Positions 35,373 through 44,910 of a stretch of 60,708 bases of DNA are shown here, piece after piece. A program made the position numbers and the translations under genes. Source of the stretch: an uncultured Planktomarina sp. (GTDB lineage Bacteria > Pseudomonadota > Alphaproteobacteria > Rhodobacterales > Rhodobacteraceae); contig CAJJBP010000004.1 of assembly GCA_905182425.1 (NCBI GenBank), positions 1 to 60,708 of the forward strand, in the 5' to 3' direction. Under the pieces are notes generated by a model, which was not told the DNA's origin, did no database searches, and worked only from the letters and a program-made list of their open reading frames with translations. Positions within the stretch are counted from its first letter, which is position 1, and the number at the start of each line of letters is the position of its first letter.

Positions 35373-36221
35373 CTAAGCATTTGCGGTCACAACATATATA
35401 GTAGCCCCGTATTTAATGACACCATCCGACTGACGCGACCTGGAGGTTTCTAAAAATAATTGATAAAGATCATCCATGCGCTTTTGGTCAAGTTCGGCTT
35501 CTCGCACAGCCCTGGCACCAAAACCAATCTGCATTAAAACCGCGGCATCCTCTTCCGGAGTATCAGTCGTATCAACGGTTGTTTTGACAACTTCAATATC
35601 ACAGTTCGAAAATCCAGAAGACTGCAATATCCCCATCAGATATTCTTTATTGCTAAAAGCCAATGGGCCTGGCGCATTTGCAACGAATTCGTACTCAGAC
35701 GGAACAAAATCCAAAACTGTTTGGAGCGGCAATGAAAAAAACTCATTCTCTTCGAGTGGCGCCCAGCAGACGAAAGTAAGCTGAGAACCTGGTTTCATTG
35801 CCGACCTAATATTTGAGAAAGCTTTAGGAGGATCTTCAAAAAACATAACTCCAAATCGTGAAATTACAGCATCAAATTTGCCAGTTTCAAATGCAAAAGC
35901 TTGGGCATCAGCGGCGACGAATGATACGCTAGGAAGATTTGCGCTCTTCTCGCGCGCCTTCCCAAGCATCGGCTCTGAGATATCGATACCAGTTACAGTA
36001 GCCTCTTGGGCAAGGGTTTCGGCTAGCCTTATAGAAGTTGATCCAGTACCGCAGCCAATATCAAGGACATTGGCGACAACAACATCACCCAGACGATTGA
36101 ATAATATATCTGATATATTTCCTAACCTAAGGTTCATAACAGCATCGTGTTTTACCCAAGACTGTCCCGGGGCATCATTCCAGAATTTTCCTTGAGCCTC
36201 ATTTTCACCATAATTTGCCAT
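35373..36221 (-). CDS. Class I SAM-dependent methyltransferase (UbiE-like)
   Basis: 282 residues from 36221, where GGAG lies nine bases upstream of MANYGENEAQ. Motif I VLDIGCGTGSTSIRLAE, acidic TGIDISEPML, FDAVISRFGVMFFEDPPKAF and MKPGSQLTFVCWAPL identify a UbiE/COQ5-like methyltransferase. The RFGVMFF-D pattern is common in the alphaproteobacterial group with unknown small-molecule substrates. It is divergent from a DUF1415 gene. Confidence 0.82.
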   Translation of the reverse strand: MANYGENEAQGKFWNDAPGQSWVKHDAVMNLRLGNISDILFNRLGDVVVANVLDIGCGTGSTSIRLAETLAQEATVTGIDISEPMLGKAREKSANLPSVSFVAADAQAFAFETGKFDAVISRFGVMFFEDPPKAFSNIRSAMKPGSQLTFVCWAPLEENEFFSLPLQTVLDFVPSEYEFVANAPGPLAFSNKEYLMGILQSSGFSNCDIEVVKTTVDTTDTPEEDAAVLMQIGFGARAVREAELDQKRMDDLYQLFLETSRSRQSDGVIKYGATIYVVTANA

Positions 36222-36395
36222 ATCAATCTCCAATTTGGCCTAAAATGTAGCAGACTTAGCATAATTCACACGTGTAACGTTGCGGCTAAAAATTTCTCTA
36301 ACAAGATATTTATTTTTAAGGTTTAGCATAAACACTTTGTTTTTTGTGATATCCAGAATGAAGTAAACTTTGCGAACAAACATGAAGAGTGTGAT

Positions 36396-36971
36396 ATGAA
36401 TGAGTTTAGCACTGAGACACTATCAATAGCCCACCAAGACATAGTCAAAAACACCCGTCGATGGCTTGAACAAATGGTAGTAGGATTAAATCTATGCCCA
36501 TTTGCCCATAGCGTCATAGCCCAAGACCAAGTGTATTATGCGATTTGTGATGCCACCACCGATGCACAACTAAAGCAGTTCTATGCAAATGAGTTACAAC
36601 GCCTGCTTGGGGCTCCCGAAAATGATATTGCCACTAGCTTGCTCATGTTTTCCCAAGGCCTAGAAGTGTTCGATGATTACCTCAACTTACTCGATTGGTT
36701 TCAGAAGCTATTGCAGCAGGCAGGGCTAACAGGGCATGTGCAATTAGCATCATTTCATCCTCAATATCAATTTGAGGGTGAGGCCGCTGACGACCTTAGC
36801 CACTTTACTAATCGCTCACCCTATCCAACAATACACCTCCTGCGTGAAGCTCAAATGACTAAAGCCCTCGCTCACGTTGTGGACCCTAAAAAGATTTATA
36901 AAGATAATATTAAAACGTTGAATAAACTTGGCCGCCAACAGGTCGAAGCACTCTGTCCCTGGAGTAAATAG
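36396..36971 (+). CDS. DUF1415 family protein
   Basis: 191 residues, full length for DUF1415. Signature motifs: GLNLCPFAHSV near residue 30, LASFHPQYQFEGE, and TNRSPYPTIHLLREAQM. The paired Cys/His and Asn-Arg-Ser-Pro-Tyr motifs look catalytic, but function is unknown. GAGTGTGATATG provides a weak ribosome site. It stands alone between divergent and convergent genes. Confidence 0.88.
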   Translation: MNEFSTETLSIAHQDIVKNTRRWLEQMVVGLNLCPFAHSVIAQDQVYYAICDATTDAQLKQFYANELQRLLGAPENDIATSLLMFSQGLEVFDDYLNLLDWFQKLLQQAGLTGHVQLASFHPQYQFEGEAADDLSHFTNRSPYPTIHLLREAQMTKALAHVVDPKKIYKDNIKTLNKLGRQQVEALCPWSK

Positions 36972-37054
36972 AAAACATTTTTTAAAATTACTGGGTCTTG
37001 CGATAGATACTCATGGGAAAAGCGAAATAAGTATCGTTTCACACCGAACAGATT

Positions 37055-38173
37055 TCAGTGACGGGAGAGGAAGTCTGATACGCGCTTTAGTCCGGCCGTC
37101 AAAATTTCAGGATTATTGGCGTAGCCAATCCTAAAATACCCCTCCATGCCCAAAGCTGAACCCGGCGTAAACAACACTCCCGTTTCCCGCAATAAAGCTA
37201 TGCAAAAATCATAGGAATTCATCTCGATACCTAATTTAACAAGCGCCGTTGTACCAGACCCGGGTCTTATCCATGAAAGTTTAGGTTCCCCAGCAATCCA
37301 AGTTGCGAGTTGCTCTAAATTTCCTCTTGTAATACCGCGTGATCTTTCAAGCAAACGCTCGCAGTTTTCTAAAGCGAGCGTCGCAAAATGATCATCGATC
37401 ATACCAACGCTGATCGTGTCGTAATCACGATGGATCATCACTTCTTCGATCAAGGCATTAGGAGCTGTAATCCAGCCAAGTCTTAAGCCCGCAAGACTAT
37501 AGGCTTTGGACATACCCGCAGTGCTGATCCCCTTTTCATAAATATCTGCCATAGATGTAGTCATGCCCTGACCACGCTGATCAGTCCCCCGGTAGACTTC
37601 GTCGCACAGCACCCAGGCATCTGCCTCGCGCGCAATATTCGCAATTTCCTCTAACATCTCACGTGGGATCAATGCGCCTGTTGGATTATTTGGATTTGTA
37701 AGGGCAATCAACTTTGTACCTGGGGCAGATAATTTTCTCAACACATCCAGATCGGGTAACCAGCCCATATCTTCGCGCAGATGCAAAAGATCAATCTCAG
37801 CCCCAATACTTTTGGGGATGGAGTAATGTTGTTGATAGGTCGGCACAATCGAGATCACTCTGTCTCCATGTTCGACCAGAGTTTTATGAACCAACATATT
37901 TGCGCCAATTGTGCCATGTGTTACCAAAACATTTTCGTCGCTTTGAGTGTCATAAAGAGCTGCAATAGCAGCCCTGAGCCGGTCAGAGCCTTTGATTTCG
38001 CCATAAGTCATTTTAAGGGGTAGGAGCGCCGATAAGTCAGCTTCGTTGCGGCCTGTGATTTCAAGTAATTCGCTTATGGTTAGACTTTCAACGCAAGTTT
38101 CTGCCAAATTAAGTTCGCATTTGGTCTCCCACTCGTTCATCCACATTTCAACGCCAAAAGTCTCAATCTTCAT
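37055..38173 (-). CDS. Aspartate aminotransferase-fold class I/II PLP enzyme
   Basis: 372 residues. NPNNPTG (160-166), DEVYR (191-195) and Schiff-base K223 in MSKAYSLAGLRLGW are canonical. The N-terminus MWMNEWETKCELNLAETCV and the MTYGEIKGSDRLRAAIA segment resemble the subgroup that includes capreomycidine synthase and related enzymes, so the reaction may not be a simple transamination. The ribosome site is weak (GGTAAATAAT). No operon partner; the DUF1415 gene is convergent with it. Confidence 0.85.
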   Translation of the reverse strand: MKIETFGVEMWMNEWETKCELNLAETCVESLTISELLEITGRNEADLSALLPLKMTYGEIKGSDRLRAAIAALYDTQSDENVLVTHGTIGANMLVHKTLVEHGDRVISIVPTYQQHYSIPKSIGAEIDLLHLREDMGWLPDLDVLRKLSAPGTKLIALTNPNNPTGALIPREMLEEIANIAREADAWVLCDEVYRGTDQRGQGMTTSMADIYEKGISTAGMSKAYSLAGLRLGWITAPNALIEEVMIHRDYDTISVGMIDDHFATLALENCERLLERSRGITRGNLEQLATWIAGEPKLSWIRPGSGTTALVKLGIEMNSYDFCIALLRETGVLFTPGSALGMEGYFRIGYANNPEILTAGLKRVSDFLSRH

Positions 38174-38728
38174 ATTATTTACCTTTTTGGAACTGTGTAA
38201 TCTGCGCGAACATTAATCAACGCTATGACTGTAGCTGCCAGCTTGTGCTTCTTTATCCAAACAATCAAACCGACCATAATTTGCTCTCTCGTGCACTACA
38301 CTCTAAACTTTTGTAGCTGCTGGGCGTTATTTGTACACTATCTTTTAAAGTATGTTGGGTATTAACGCTCCCAAATAGAGAGTTTTTTGTCATTATGCGA
38401 GACTAAAAAGTAGCCCTGACCGTCTCAAGCTGACAAAATGTTCCCTTTGGATATCGGGTGGTAACGCTCCAAAAACCTTCAATTTCTGCAAGATGCAAAT
38501 GGTTGTGGTCCTCCTTACTTACTACCTTCAATCCAGGGGGGGGGTGGGCCTCAAACGGATCATAGTAGTCCCGAGAAGGATTAAGCCAGACCTATTAAGA
38601 CCACCTGAAACTGGGGTGTTACTGTATTGTCTGCACAATGAGATAATGCTTTACAGCGCAACTCCGTGATGGTTTTCATAAGACATTAAATAAAAACAAT
38701 ATTTTATTGAAATCGAAAGGAATACCAA
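38174..38728. other. Divergent intergenic region
   Basis: 555 bp between the aminotransferase gene and a small membrane protein gene. It contains an eight-G run near 38528. No gene or repeat was recognised; promoters for both sides are expected. Confidence 0.35.
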
Positions 38729-39097
38729 ATGAACGCAGAACAAGACAGAGCTAATCGTATTGGCTTATTTAATATGCTAATGAGAGACATCCTTTGGATG
38801 GTAACAATCGGTGTGGCCACCCATGTAGCCATCATTACTTTAATTTCGTTAGGCTTAGCTAATGGTAGTCTTCCTTTAACCGTTCTAGCAATCTTCGTTA
38901 CTTTGCTTACCATCGCTGGCGGGCTTGATAAGATGGATAACATGATAGCTAACATCGCCGACAATCCAGATAGTGAAAAAGACCTTCACGTTACTAAATA
39001 CGGGAACACGGTTCAGTGGGGCATGTTTAAGTCACTTATAGTAGGTGGTTTTGGACTAACGGCTATCGCAGAACTTTACATGATGTGGTTCGCGTAA
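38729..39097 (+). CDS. Small membrane protein, 122 residues
   Basis: Three hydrophobic segments: ILWMVTIGVATHVAIITLIS, LPLTVLAIFVTLLTIAGG and SLIVGGFGLTAIAELYMM, separated by a polar loop NIADNPDSEKDLHVTK. No family recognised. GAAAGGAATACCAA is a good ribosome site. Monocistronic. A role in the cytoplasmic membrane is all that can be said. Confidence 0.65.
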   Translation: MNAEQDRANRIGLFNMLMRDILWMVTIGVATHVAIITLISLGLANGSLPLTVLAIFVTLLTIAGGLDKMDNMIANIADNPDSEKDLHVTKYGNTVQWGMFKSLIVGGFGLTAIAELYMMWFA

Positions 39098-39316
39098 CGG
39101 CGGACAGAAAGCATCAGGCACCAACTTGATTTGAAGAAGAAAAGCTTTGGACGGGCATGAACGTACCGCCAAGTTATCTGACAAATCAGATCACTTTGGA
39201 TTAGGCTTTGCCAGTACCAACACCCTCAGTGGAAATTAGAGGCCACGGAGCGCACTAAGAGCTAGACACAGCTTGTAGTAAAATTTGTGTACAAAAAGTG
39301 GGGTCGAGGGTCGAAA

Positions 39317-40751
39317 ATGAAAAAAGTAATCAACGAATATATAAAAATGACAGCTACTGAAGCTGTTGCTCTACTACGTTCAAAAGAGGTTTCTCCATTA
39401 GATCTAGTGGAGGCGTCGATTCAGCGAATTGAAGCTGTAGACAATAGGGTCAATGCATTGCCTATCCACTGTTTTGAACAGGCACGCTCGCAAGCAAAAT
39501 CGTTCAACTATATTGTACATTCAGAAAATCCAAAGTCACTATGTGGACTGCCTATTGCGATAAAAGACTACAACGACCTAGGTGGCGCCTTAACTACCTA
39601 TGGTTCGCCAATATTTTCGAAAAACGTTGTAAAAAAATCTGACGCAACGGTTCGACAACTTGAAACTAATGGAGCAATTGGAATAGCAAAATCCAATGTT
39701 CCAGAATGGGCAGGCGGTCATACCTTCAACCCAGTCAATGGAATAACCCGTAATCCTTGGGATTTAAGAAAAAGTGCTGGCGGATCGTCCGGGGGGTCAT
39801 CAGCAGCGCTAGCTAGTGGTTCGGTTTGGCTCGCTACAGGAAATGACTTAGGGGGCAGTCTCAGAACACCAGCAGCTTTCAATGGCATTGTTGGCTTACG
39901 CCCAGGTCCAGGCCGTGTACCTCGCGGCACGCGATTACCATCTATGGACACGCTCTGGGTGGAAGGACCAATGGCACGAAATATTGACGACCTGGCCCTG
40001 ATGCTAGATGCGAGTGTTGGGCATCAGATCGATGACCCTCTTTCGTTCGATCATTCCGGGCAATCTTTCGTAGCGGCTTTGAAAGAGAAAGACGTGCTAA
40101 AACGTGTTGCTTTCAGCCCCGACCTTTCCATCGTTTCAATCGAAAAAGAAATTGCAGAAGTCTGTGGTGGGGCTGCTTCAGTATTCGCTGACCTTGGTGC
40201 GGACGTAACAGATGATATCCCTGATTTCTCAGGCGTACTTGAGGCATTTCAAACTCTTCGAGCTGTCTTGTTTGCAACCTTGATGGAACCAATTCTAAAA
40301 CAACATAGAAAGCAGATAGCCCCTGAAATAATTGGTAATATTGAACGCGGCTTGAACATCCGTCCAGAACAAATATTTATAGCAGAGCGCATTCGGATTG
40401 AGCTTTATAAGAAAGTAATGGCGTTCTTCAAAACACATGATTTCTTGATTTGCCCCGCTGCATCCATAGCCCCCTTTCCAGTGGAGCAACGATATGTGGA
40501 AAGAAATCGACGGTAAATTATGCAAGACATACATTGATTGGTTTTCCATTACATTCGCCTTAACGATGACAGCCTGTCCGACAATAAGCATTCCCTGTGG
40601 GTTCACAGCAGACGGAATGCCCGTAGGGGTGCAGATCATGGGGAAACCTCGGGGCGAAGCTGCCTTGCTGCGTATTGCAAAACAGTTTGAAGAGGCGGTC
40701 GGAATATCAATGCAATTACCAATCACACCCAGGGAACGGTCTTTAAATTAA
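39317..40751 (+). pseudogene. Amidase-signature family hydrolase, one frameshift
   Basis: Start at 39317, preceded by GAGGGTCGAAA; about 478 residues if intact. The amidase Ser-cisSer-Lys triad is present: K83 in PIAIKDYNDLGG, the cis-serine in KSAGGSSGGSSAALASG, and the nucleophile S181 in NDLGGSLRTPA. Near 40500 the first frame ends (VERNRR), while the other reads MWKEIDGKLCKTYIDWFSIT to a normal C-terminus, GVQIMGKPRGEAALL. One base explains the break. The family hydrolyses amides, often in nitrogen scavenging. No cofactors or partner genes. Confidence 0.82.
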
Positions 40752-40785
40752 GTTCAAATAAAAAATTTGAAGAGCATGTTGGTGT

Positions 40786-40825
40786 GCTTCACTCTACACC
40801 TAGCCCCTGTTGTGCCTTCAGAGGA
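40786..40825 (+). repeat. Short dispersed repeat, copy 1
   Basis: TAGCCCCTGTTGTGCCTTCA with similar flanks matches CAGCCCCTGTTGCGCCTTAG at about 42188. The copies lie on either side of the quinone reductase gene, in the same orientation. Confidence 0.4.
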
Positions 40826-40974
40826 CTAAAGCGGCCGCGAGGGATTAAAACGTAGGCTTTCAGCAAGGCAACTATTGTCCACTTCAAGATTTTGATGTGG
40901 CACCAGTCGCAAATTGTCTGCGTCCAGCACCAAAAATTAGGCGTCACAAACAATGCCATGAACTGAAATAAAAT

Positions 40975-41949
40975 TTAGATTTCCAGTATAGTACAGCCTA
41001 TTGTCCTGCGCGCCTCCAGCGCTTCATGAGCTTTTGCCACATCACTCAAGGTGAACCGCTGGCCAATGTTGATCTTCACATCTCCTCCCAGCACTTTTTT
41101 TGTAAGATTCTGTGCCATGACCTGACAGGTTGCGTGATCGTCAATGTGCGTGAACAGCGTTGGGCGCGTAATTTTAAGCGACCCTTTTCTACCCAGAATG
41201 CCAACTTCAAAAGGGGGTACCGGCCCCGAAGCGTTTCCGAAAGAAATCATCATGCCAAGTGGTTTCAGCGAATCTAGCGATCCGTCGAACGTATCTTTTC
41301 CCACAGCATCCATCACTACGTCGACGCCTTTGCCCCCTGTCAGGTTGCGCACTTGCTCTACCCAATCAACGTTGCGGTAGTTTATGCAATGAGTTGCTCC
41401 ATGATCCTGTGCGAGCTGACATTTCTCATCTGTTCCCGCGGTTCCTATTAATGTAATCCCTTCCGAGCGCGCCCATTGGCAGGCCAAAAGACCTACACCG
41501 CCTGCTGCTGCGTGAAACAAAACGGTATCACCAACCTTCAAAGGCGAGGTGCGATGAAACAGATATTCCACTGTCATACCCTTGAGCATCATCGCGGCAC
41601 CTTCATCGAAGGAGATGCCGTCAGGCAGTGGACAGACCTGAGCGGCAGGCATGACACGTACTTCGGAGTAGGCGCCAGGCGGGTTTGAGGCATAGGCAGC
41701 ACGATCACCGACTTTAAGATGAGTAACCCCTTCGCCTACAGCCTCGATGACCCCTGCGGCTTCCATGCCCATTGCATGGGGCAATTGCATCGGGTAGAGG
41801 CCGGTGCGCTGGTACACATCAATGAAATTTAGGCCCACAGCTTTATGCGCAATTCTGACCTCGTTATTTCCAGGTTCACCGACATCAAGGTCAACCAATT
41901 TAAACTTCTCTGGGCCGCCATGCGCTTCAATTATTGCTGTCAGTGCCAT
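40975..41949 (-). CDS. Zinc-free quinone oxidoreductase (QorA-like MDR)
   Basis: 324 residues from 41949, where GGAGGATCAGAA is an excellent ribosome site; a longer upstream extension is spurious. Medium-chain dehydrogenase fold: NFIDVYQRTGLYPMQLPHAM, GMEAAGVIEAVGEGV and the NADPH motif AAAGGVG (147-153). The catalytic-zinc cysteine and histidine are missing, as in quinone reductase/crystallin members. It would reduce quinones with NADPH in one-electron steps. Single gene. Confidence 0.88.
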   Translation of the reverse strand: MALTAIIEAHGGPEKFKLVDLDVGEPGNNEVRIAHKAVGLNFIDVYQRTGLYPMQLPHAMGMEAAGVIEAVGEGVTHLKVGDRAAYASNPPGAYSEVRVMPAAQVCPLPDGISFDEGAAMMLKGMTVEYLFHRTSPLKVGDTVLFHAAAGGVGLLACQWARSEGITLIGTAGTDEKCQLAQDHGATHCINYRNVDWVEQVRNLTGGKGVDVVMDAVGKDTFDGSLDSLKPLGMMISFGNASGPVPPFEVGILGRKGSLKITRPTLFTHIDDHATCQVMAQNLTKKVLGGDVKINIGQRFTLSDVAKAHEALEARRTIGCTILEI

Positions 41950-42272
41950 TTCTGATCCTCCTATTTCCCACGTTTTAATAGCATGTATAAATAAAAATGA
42001 ACATTTGAAACTCTGCCTTTTTTCACCAAGCTTACTGAGAATAGTTTTGATCGCATGTTTTGCAAAACCAATCCTGTAGAGGCTGATGGCTAGGCCGCAC
42101 TGCTGCATCAATCAGTTAATCACGCTGGCGCTTTTTAAAAACTACTCAAATTAACCGCGTGAAGAAGAACTGCACTGCACCCCACACCCAGCCCCTGTTG
42201 CGCCTTAGACTGACCAGGGGCTGAGAGGGGGATGGGGTTAGCAATTTACCTAAGTTAGTAATAGGCAAAAAA
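41950..42272. repeat. Spacer with short dispersed repeat copy 2 and GC-rich hairpin
   Basis: 323 bp. CAGCCCCTG at 42189 pairs with CAGGGGCTG at 42215-42223, about 50 bp beyond the stop of the DksA-like gene, and may serve as its terminator, though without a T-run. The left arm is part of the short repeat also found at 40786-40825. Confidence 0.45.
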
Positions 42273-42608
42273 CTAACCTTTCAAGCAGGCCACACACTTT
42301 AAAACAGCTGGGTTAGCTAACAAACGAGCCTCTTCAATCTCATCCCCACATTCGAGGCAATAACCGAACTCTTCCTCCTTGAGCCGTTGCAGAGCTACTT
42401 CAAGTGATCCCTTGAGGGCATCCCTTCGTCTCTGCTGTGCTTGTGCCATAGCTTGGGATTGCAGTGCGTCCATGCGTGAAAGCCTTCCAACCGACTGCTG
42501 GTCCAGTTCAACAGTCTTCTGTGCGCTCTGGCCCAGCGCATTGTCTGCAGTAAGCTCTTCTAGCTGCAGCGCGATAAGCTTTTTGTACTTGGTGAACTTT
42601 GGCTTCAT
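42273..42608 (-). CDS. TraR/DksA-family zinc finger protein
   Basis: 111 residues: a helical N-terminal half rich in Gln (QSQAMAQAQQRRRDALKG) and a C-terminal zinc finger with C84, C87 (CLECGDEI) and C105, C108 (CVACLKG). It is shorter than E. coli DksA (151) and resembles the short DksA-like proteins of alphaproteobacteria. Family members bind the RNA polymerase secondary channel and modulate stringent or stress transcription. The acidic tip of true DksA coiled coils is not evident, so its effect may differ. Confidence 0.85.
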   Translation of the reverse strand: MKPKFTKYKKLIALQLEELTADNALGQSAQKTVELDQQSVGRLSRMDALQSQAMAQAQQRRRDALKGSLEVALQRLKEEEFGYCLECGDEIEEARLLANPAVLKCVACLKG

Positions 42609-42853
42609 TGAGAGTATTTACTGCACATGCATAACTTCAAATCAACTCAGAATTTTTACCTTTGCAAAAATAGTAATTCCGCATTTAGCCTGCCAGAGTG
42701 GCCATGAGGAGGATTGGGGCAAACTGGGGTTTGGTTTCGCAGTAGAAAAATGAAAATTTTTTTGTCACTCCTATGATCTCAAACAAGTTTCTTCCGACAG
42801 TGCCGTTTGGCTAAGCCTCCAAACCTTCTTTAAAGGAGAGGGCGCCTGCTAAA

Positions 42854-43144
42854 TTACTCGGCGCCTTCGATGAGCATGAGATCTGCCTGTGAGCAGGCGT
42901 CCCGCACAGCTTTCGCCGCTTGGTAGTCATCGCTAAGATAAAAACGTCTTGCGACCTCTAAGCTGTCAAATTCGATCATCATAACCGTGCCTATGACATC
43001 GCCCTCATGGCGTTCCGCATTTGGGCCTCTCGCCAATACTTTGCCACCGAACGCCTTTATGACTGGACCCGCCATACCCGCAAATGCAGAAAATTTTTCT
43101 TGGTCTTCCACACGTATATTCGCAACTAGATAACCTTTAGGCAT
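42854..43144 (-). CDS. DUF1330 family protein
   Basis: 96 residues: MPKGYLVANIRVEDQEKFSA at the start, then GGKVLARG, MMIEFDSLEVARRFYLSDDY and the YQAAKAVRD helix, all typical of DUF1330 ferredoxin-like dimers. Function unknown. GGAGGATAAA is the ribosome site. A frame-broken relative is at 52898-53187. Confidence 0.85.
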   Translation of the reverse strand: MPKGYLVANIRVEDQEKFSAFAGMAGPVIKAFGGKVLARGPNAERHEGDVIGTVMMIEFDSLEVARRFYLSDDYQAAKAVRDACSQADLMLIEGAE

Positions 43145-43441
43145 TTTATCCTCCCTTTATTATGATGGATTGCTTTGTAATTTCGTTCAGTATGAAAAAC
43201 AATCTTAAACCTTAACCACCAAACAAAAACCGTCCAATGAACCGACGCCCCCAACACTAAAGGTACGGAATCCAAGGTGCAGACCCCATAATCCGGGGTC
43301 CGCAGTCTTGGGCCCTTGGTCCGGCTGGGTTAGGCAAAATAACCCCTAATGCTGGACTATGGTAGCGCGGAGTGTATCAAAATAAGGTACTTGCATTGTC
43401 GGCGCGCTAATACATAAAATTTTAATACAAAAGGACACGCT

Positions 43442-44581
43442 ATGATTTTTTCCCTGTCAGATCGGACACAGTATAACAGCCTCACAGACGCGATTTATCT
43501 TAATCAGGCATCGCTTGGACTGACAGGCCAGCCTTCCGTCTCGGCAATGCATGCTTACCTGGATGATATTGGTCGTCACGGGAATATGAATTTGACCGAT
43601 GCGCAAGAGGTTGCCTTGTTCGCCCCGCTTCGTAAAAATGCTGCAGCCCTCATGAATTGCCCGCCAGAACAGCTAGCCATTATGTCCAGTGCTGGAGAGA
43701 TGCTCAGCCAATTACCGTATCTTTTTAACGTGCCCGCCGGTAGTAAATTTCTATCAGTTTCCACTGATTTTCCAGCGATAACCCGGCCATGGATCGCATA
43801 TGCTGAAACCCATGATATCGCGTTACAATTTGTAGATGAACAGGTGGGTGTTGACCTGACCGATACACTTATCGAAGCAATTGACGAAAGCACGGCTGTT
43901 GTTGCCGTCAGCTATGTGCAGTTTTCAACGGGAACGCGATCCGACGTTTATCGCCTGCGCGAGGCCACCAGGAAAGTTGGTGCATATTTGGTGGTCGATG
44001 TAACACAAGCAGCCGGGGCTGTGCCTATTGATGCCAAAGGCTGGGAAGCCGATATTGTCGTCAGTAGTGGCTATAAATGGCTGGGCGGGCAAGGCGGTAT
44101 CGGTCTGGCGGTCGTTGCACCTGTGTTTTTAAAAAAAACCCCACCGGCGCCGGGATGGATGGGGGCACCGGACCCGTTTGATATGCAGGCAACCAAATTG
44201 CCGCTGGCAAATGATGCGAGGCGTTTTACCCAATCCACCATGTCATATATGACAATGGCTGGCCTCACTGTCTCCCTTGGTGAATTGCTGACCATGGGCG
44301 CTGGAAATATCGAAGCCCATGCCCAATCATTAGCAAGGTTACTGGATGAAAAATTGAAGGGTACTGATTGGGCGCCGTTTCGCTCCACTGATGACAAGGC
44401 CGCTTCGGCCCATATAATCTCCCTTGGTAACCCAGCAGGCAACGTTGAGAATACACTTTTGAAAATACGTAATGCAAATATTGTCTGTGGCAGCCGCAAC
44501 CGCCGTATTCGTGTTTCAATTGCCCATTTCAATGACGAAAATGATATTCAGACCTTTGTCAAAATACTTCAACAAGGCTGA
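43442..44581 (+). CDS. Class V aminotransferase-fold PLP enzyme
   Basis: 379 residues. IYLNQASLGL near the N-terminus, D186 in VVDVTQAAGAVP and Schiff-base K212 in SSGYKWLGGQGG are the class V set; CGSRNRRIRVSIAHFN close to the end is the phosphate/substrate arginine block. It resembles isopenicillin N epimerase-like and cysteine lyase-like proteins rather than IscS, since no mobile-loop cysteine is obvious. AAAGGACACGCT is the ribosome site. Single gene with unknown substrate. Confidence 0.85.
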   Translation: MIFSLSDRTQYNSLTDAIYLNQASLGLTGQPSVSAMHAYLDDIGRHGNMNLTDAQEVALFAPLRKNAAALMNCPPEQLAIMSSAGEMLSQLPYLFNVPAGSKFLSVSTDFPAITRPWIAYAETHDIALQFVDEQVGVDLTDTLIEAIDESTAVVAVSYVQFSTGTRSDVYRLREATRKVGAYLVVDVTQAAGAVPIDAKGWEADIVVSSGYKWLGGQGGIGLAVVAPVFLKKTPPAPGWMGAPDPFDMQATKLPLANDARRFTQSTMSYMTMAGLTVSLGELLTMGAGNIEAHAQSLARLLDEKLKGTDWAPFRSTDDKAASAHIISLGNPAGNVENTLLKIRNANIVCGSRNRRIRVSIAHFNDENDIQTFVKILQQG

Positions 44582-44910
44582 TCCAATTATCTGACCCCCT
44601 CGATCGAGGTTTCAATCTATAGCCGTCAACAGAAAACAGGAAAGAAAATCGCTCAACTGATACTACTTTCTTTGATGAAATTATTATCACTCTCAGAGAC
44701 GCTGTCAGACTGATGAGAACAAGCATCACATTATATGCATAACTAAAATATGCTCATTGGTTGACGTCATTGGGGGAGACCAGCGGCACGGTTTAGCTTG
44801 AAATTGAGACGCTAATAGAATTGCAGTTACCAAACAAAACACTTGTCCAATAAATCTATAACTCCAATACTAAAGGCACCCTGCCCCAAGGCGCACGGAC
44901 CTGAACGATC
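44582..44910. other. Spacer holding a dispersed 45-bp repeat relative
   Basis: 329 bp. GCTGTCAGACTGATGAGAAC at 44701 begins a segment of about 30 bp that matches similar segments at 51502 and 56563 (GCTGTCA-N8-GAGAAC-AAGCATC). No gene is supported. Confidence 0.45.

Noticed and set aside
41950..42111. N-terminal extension of the quinone reductase
   Set aside because: A strong GGAGGATCAG ribosome site lies directly before the ATG at 41949, and the added 54 residues have no domain character.
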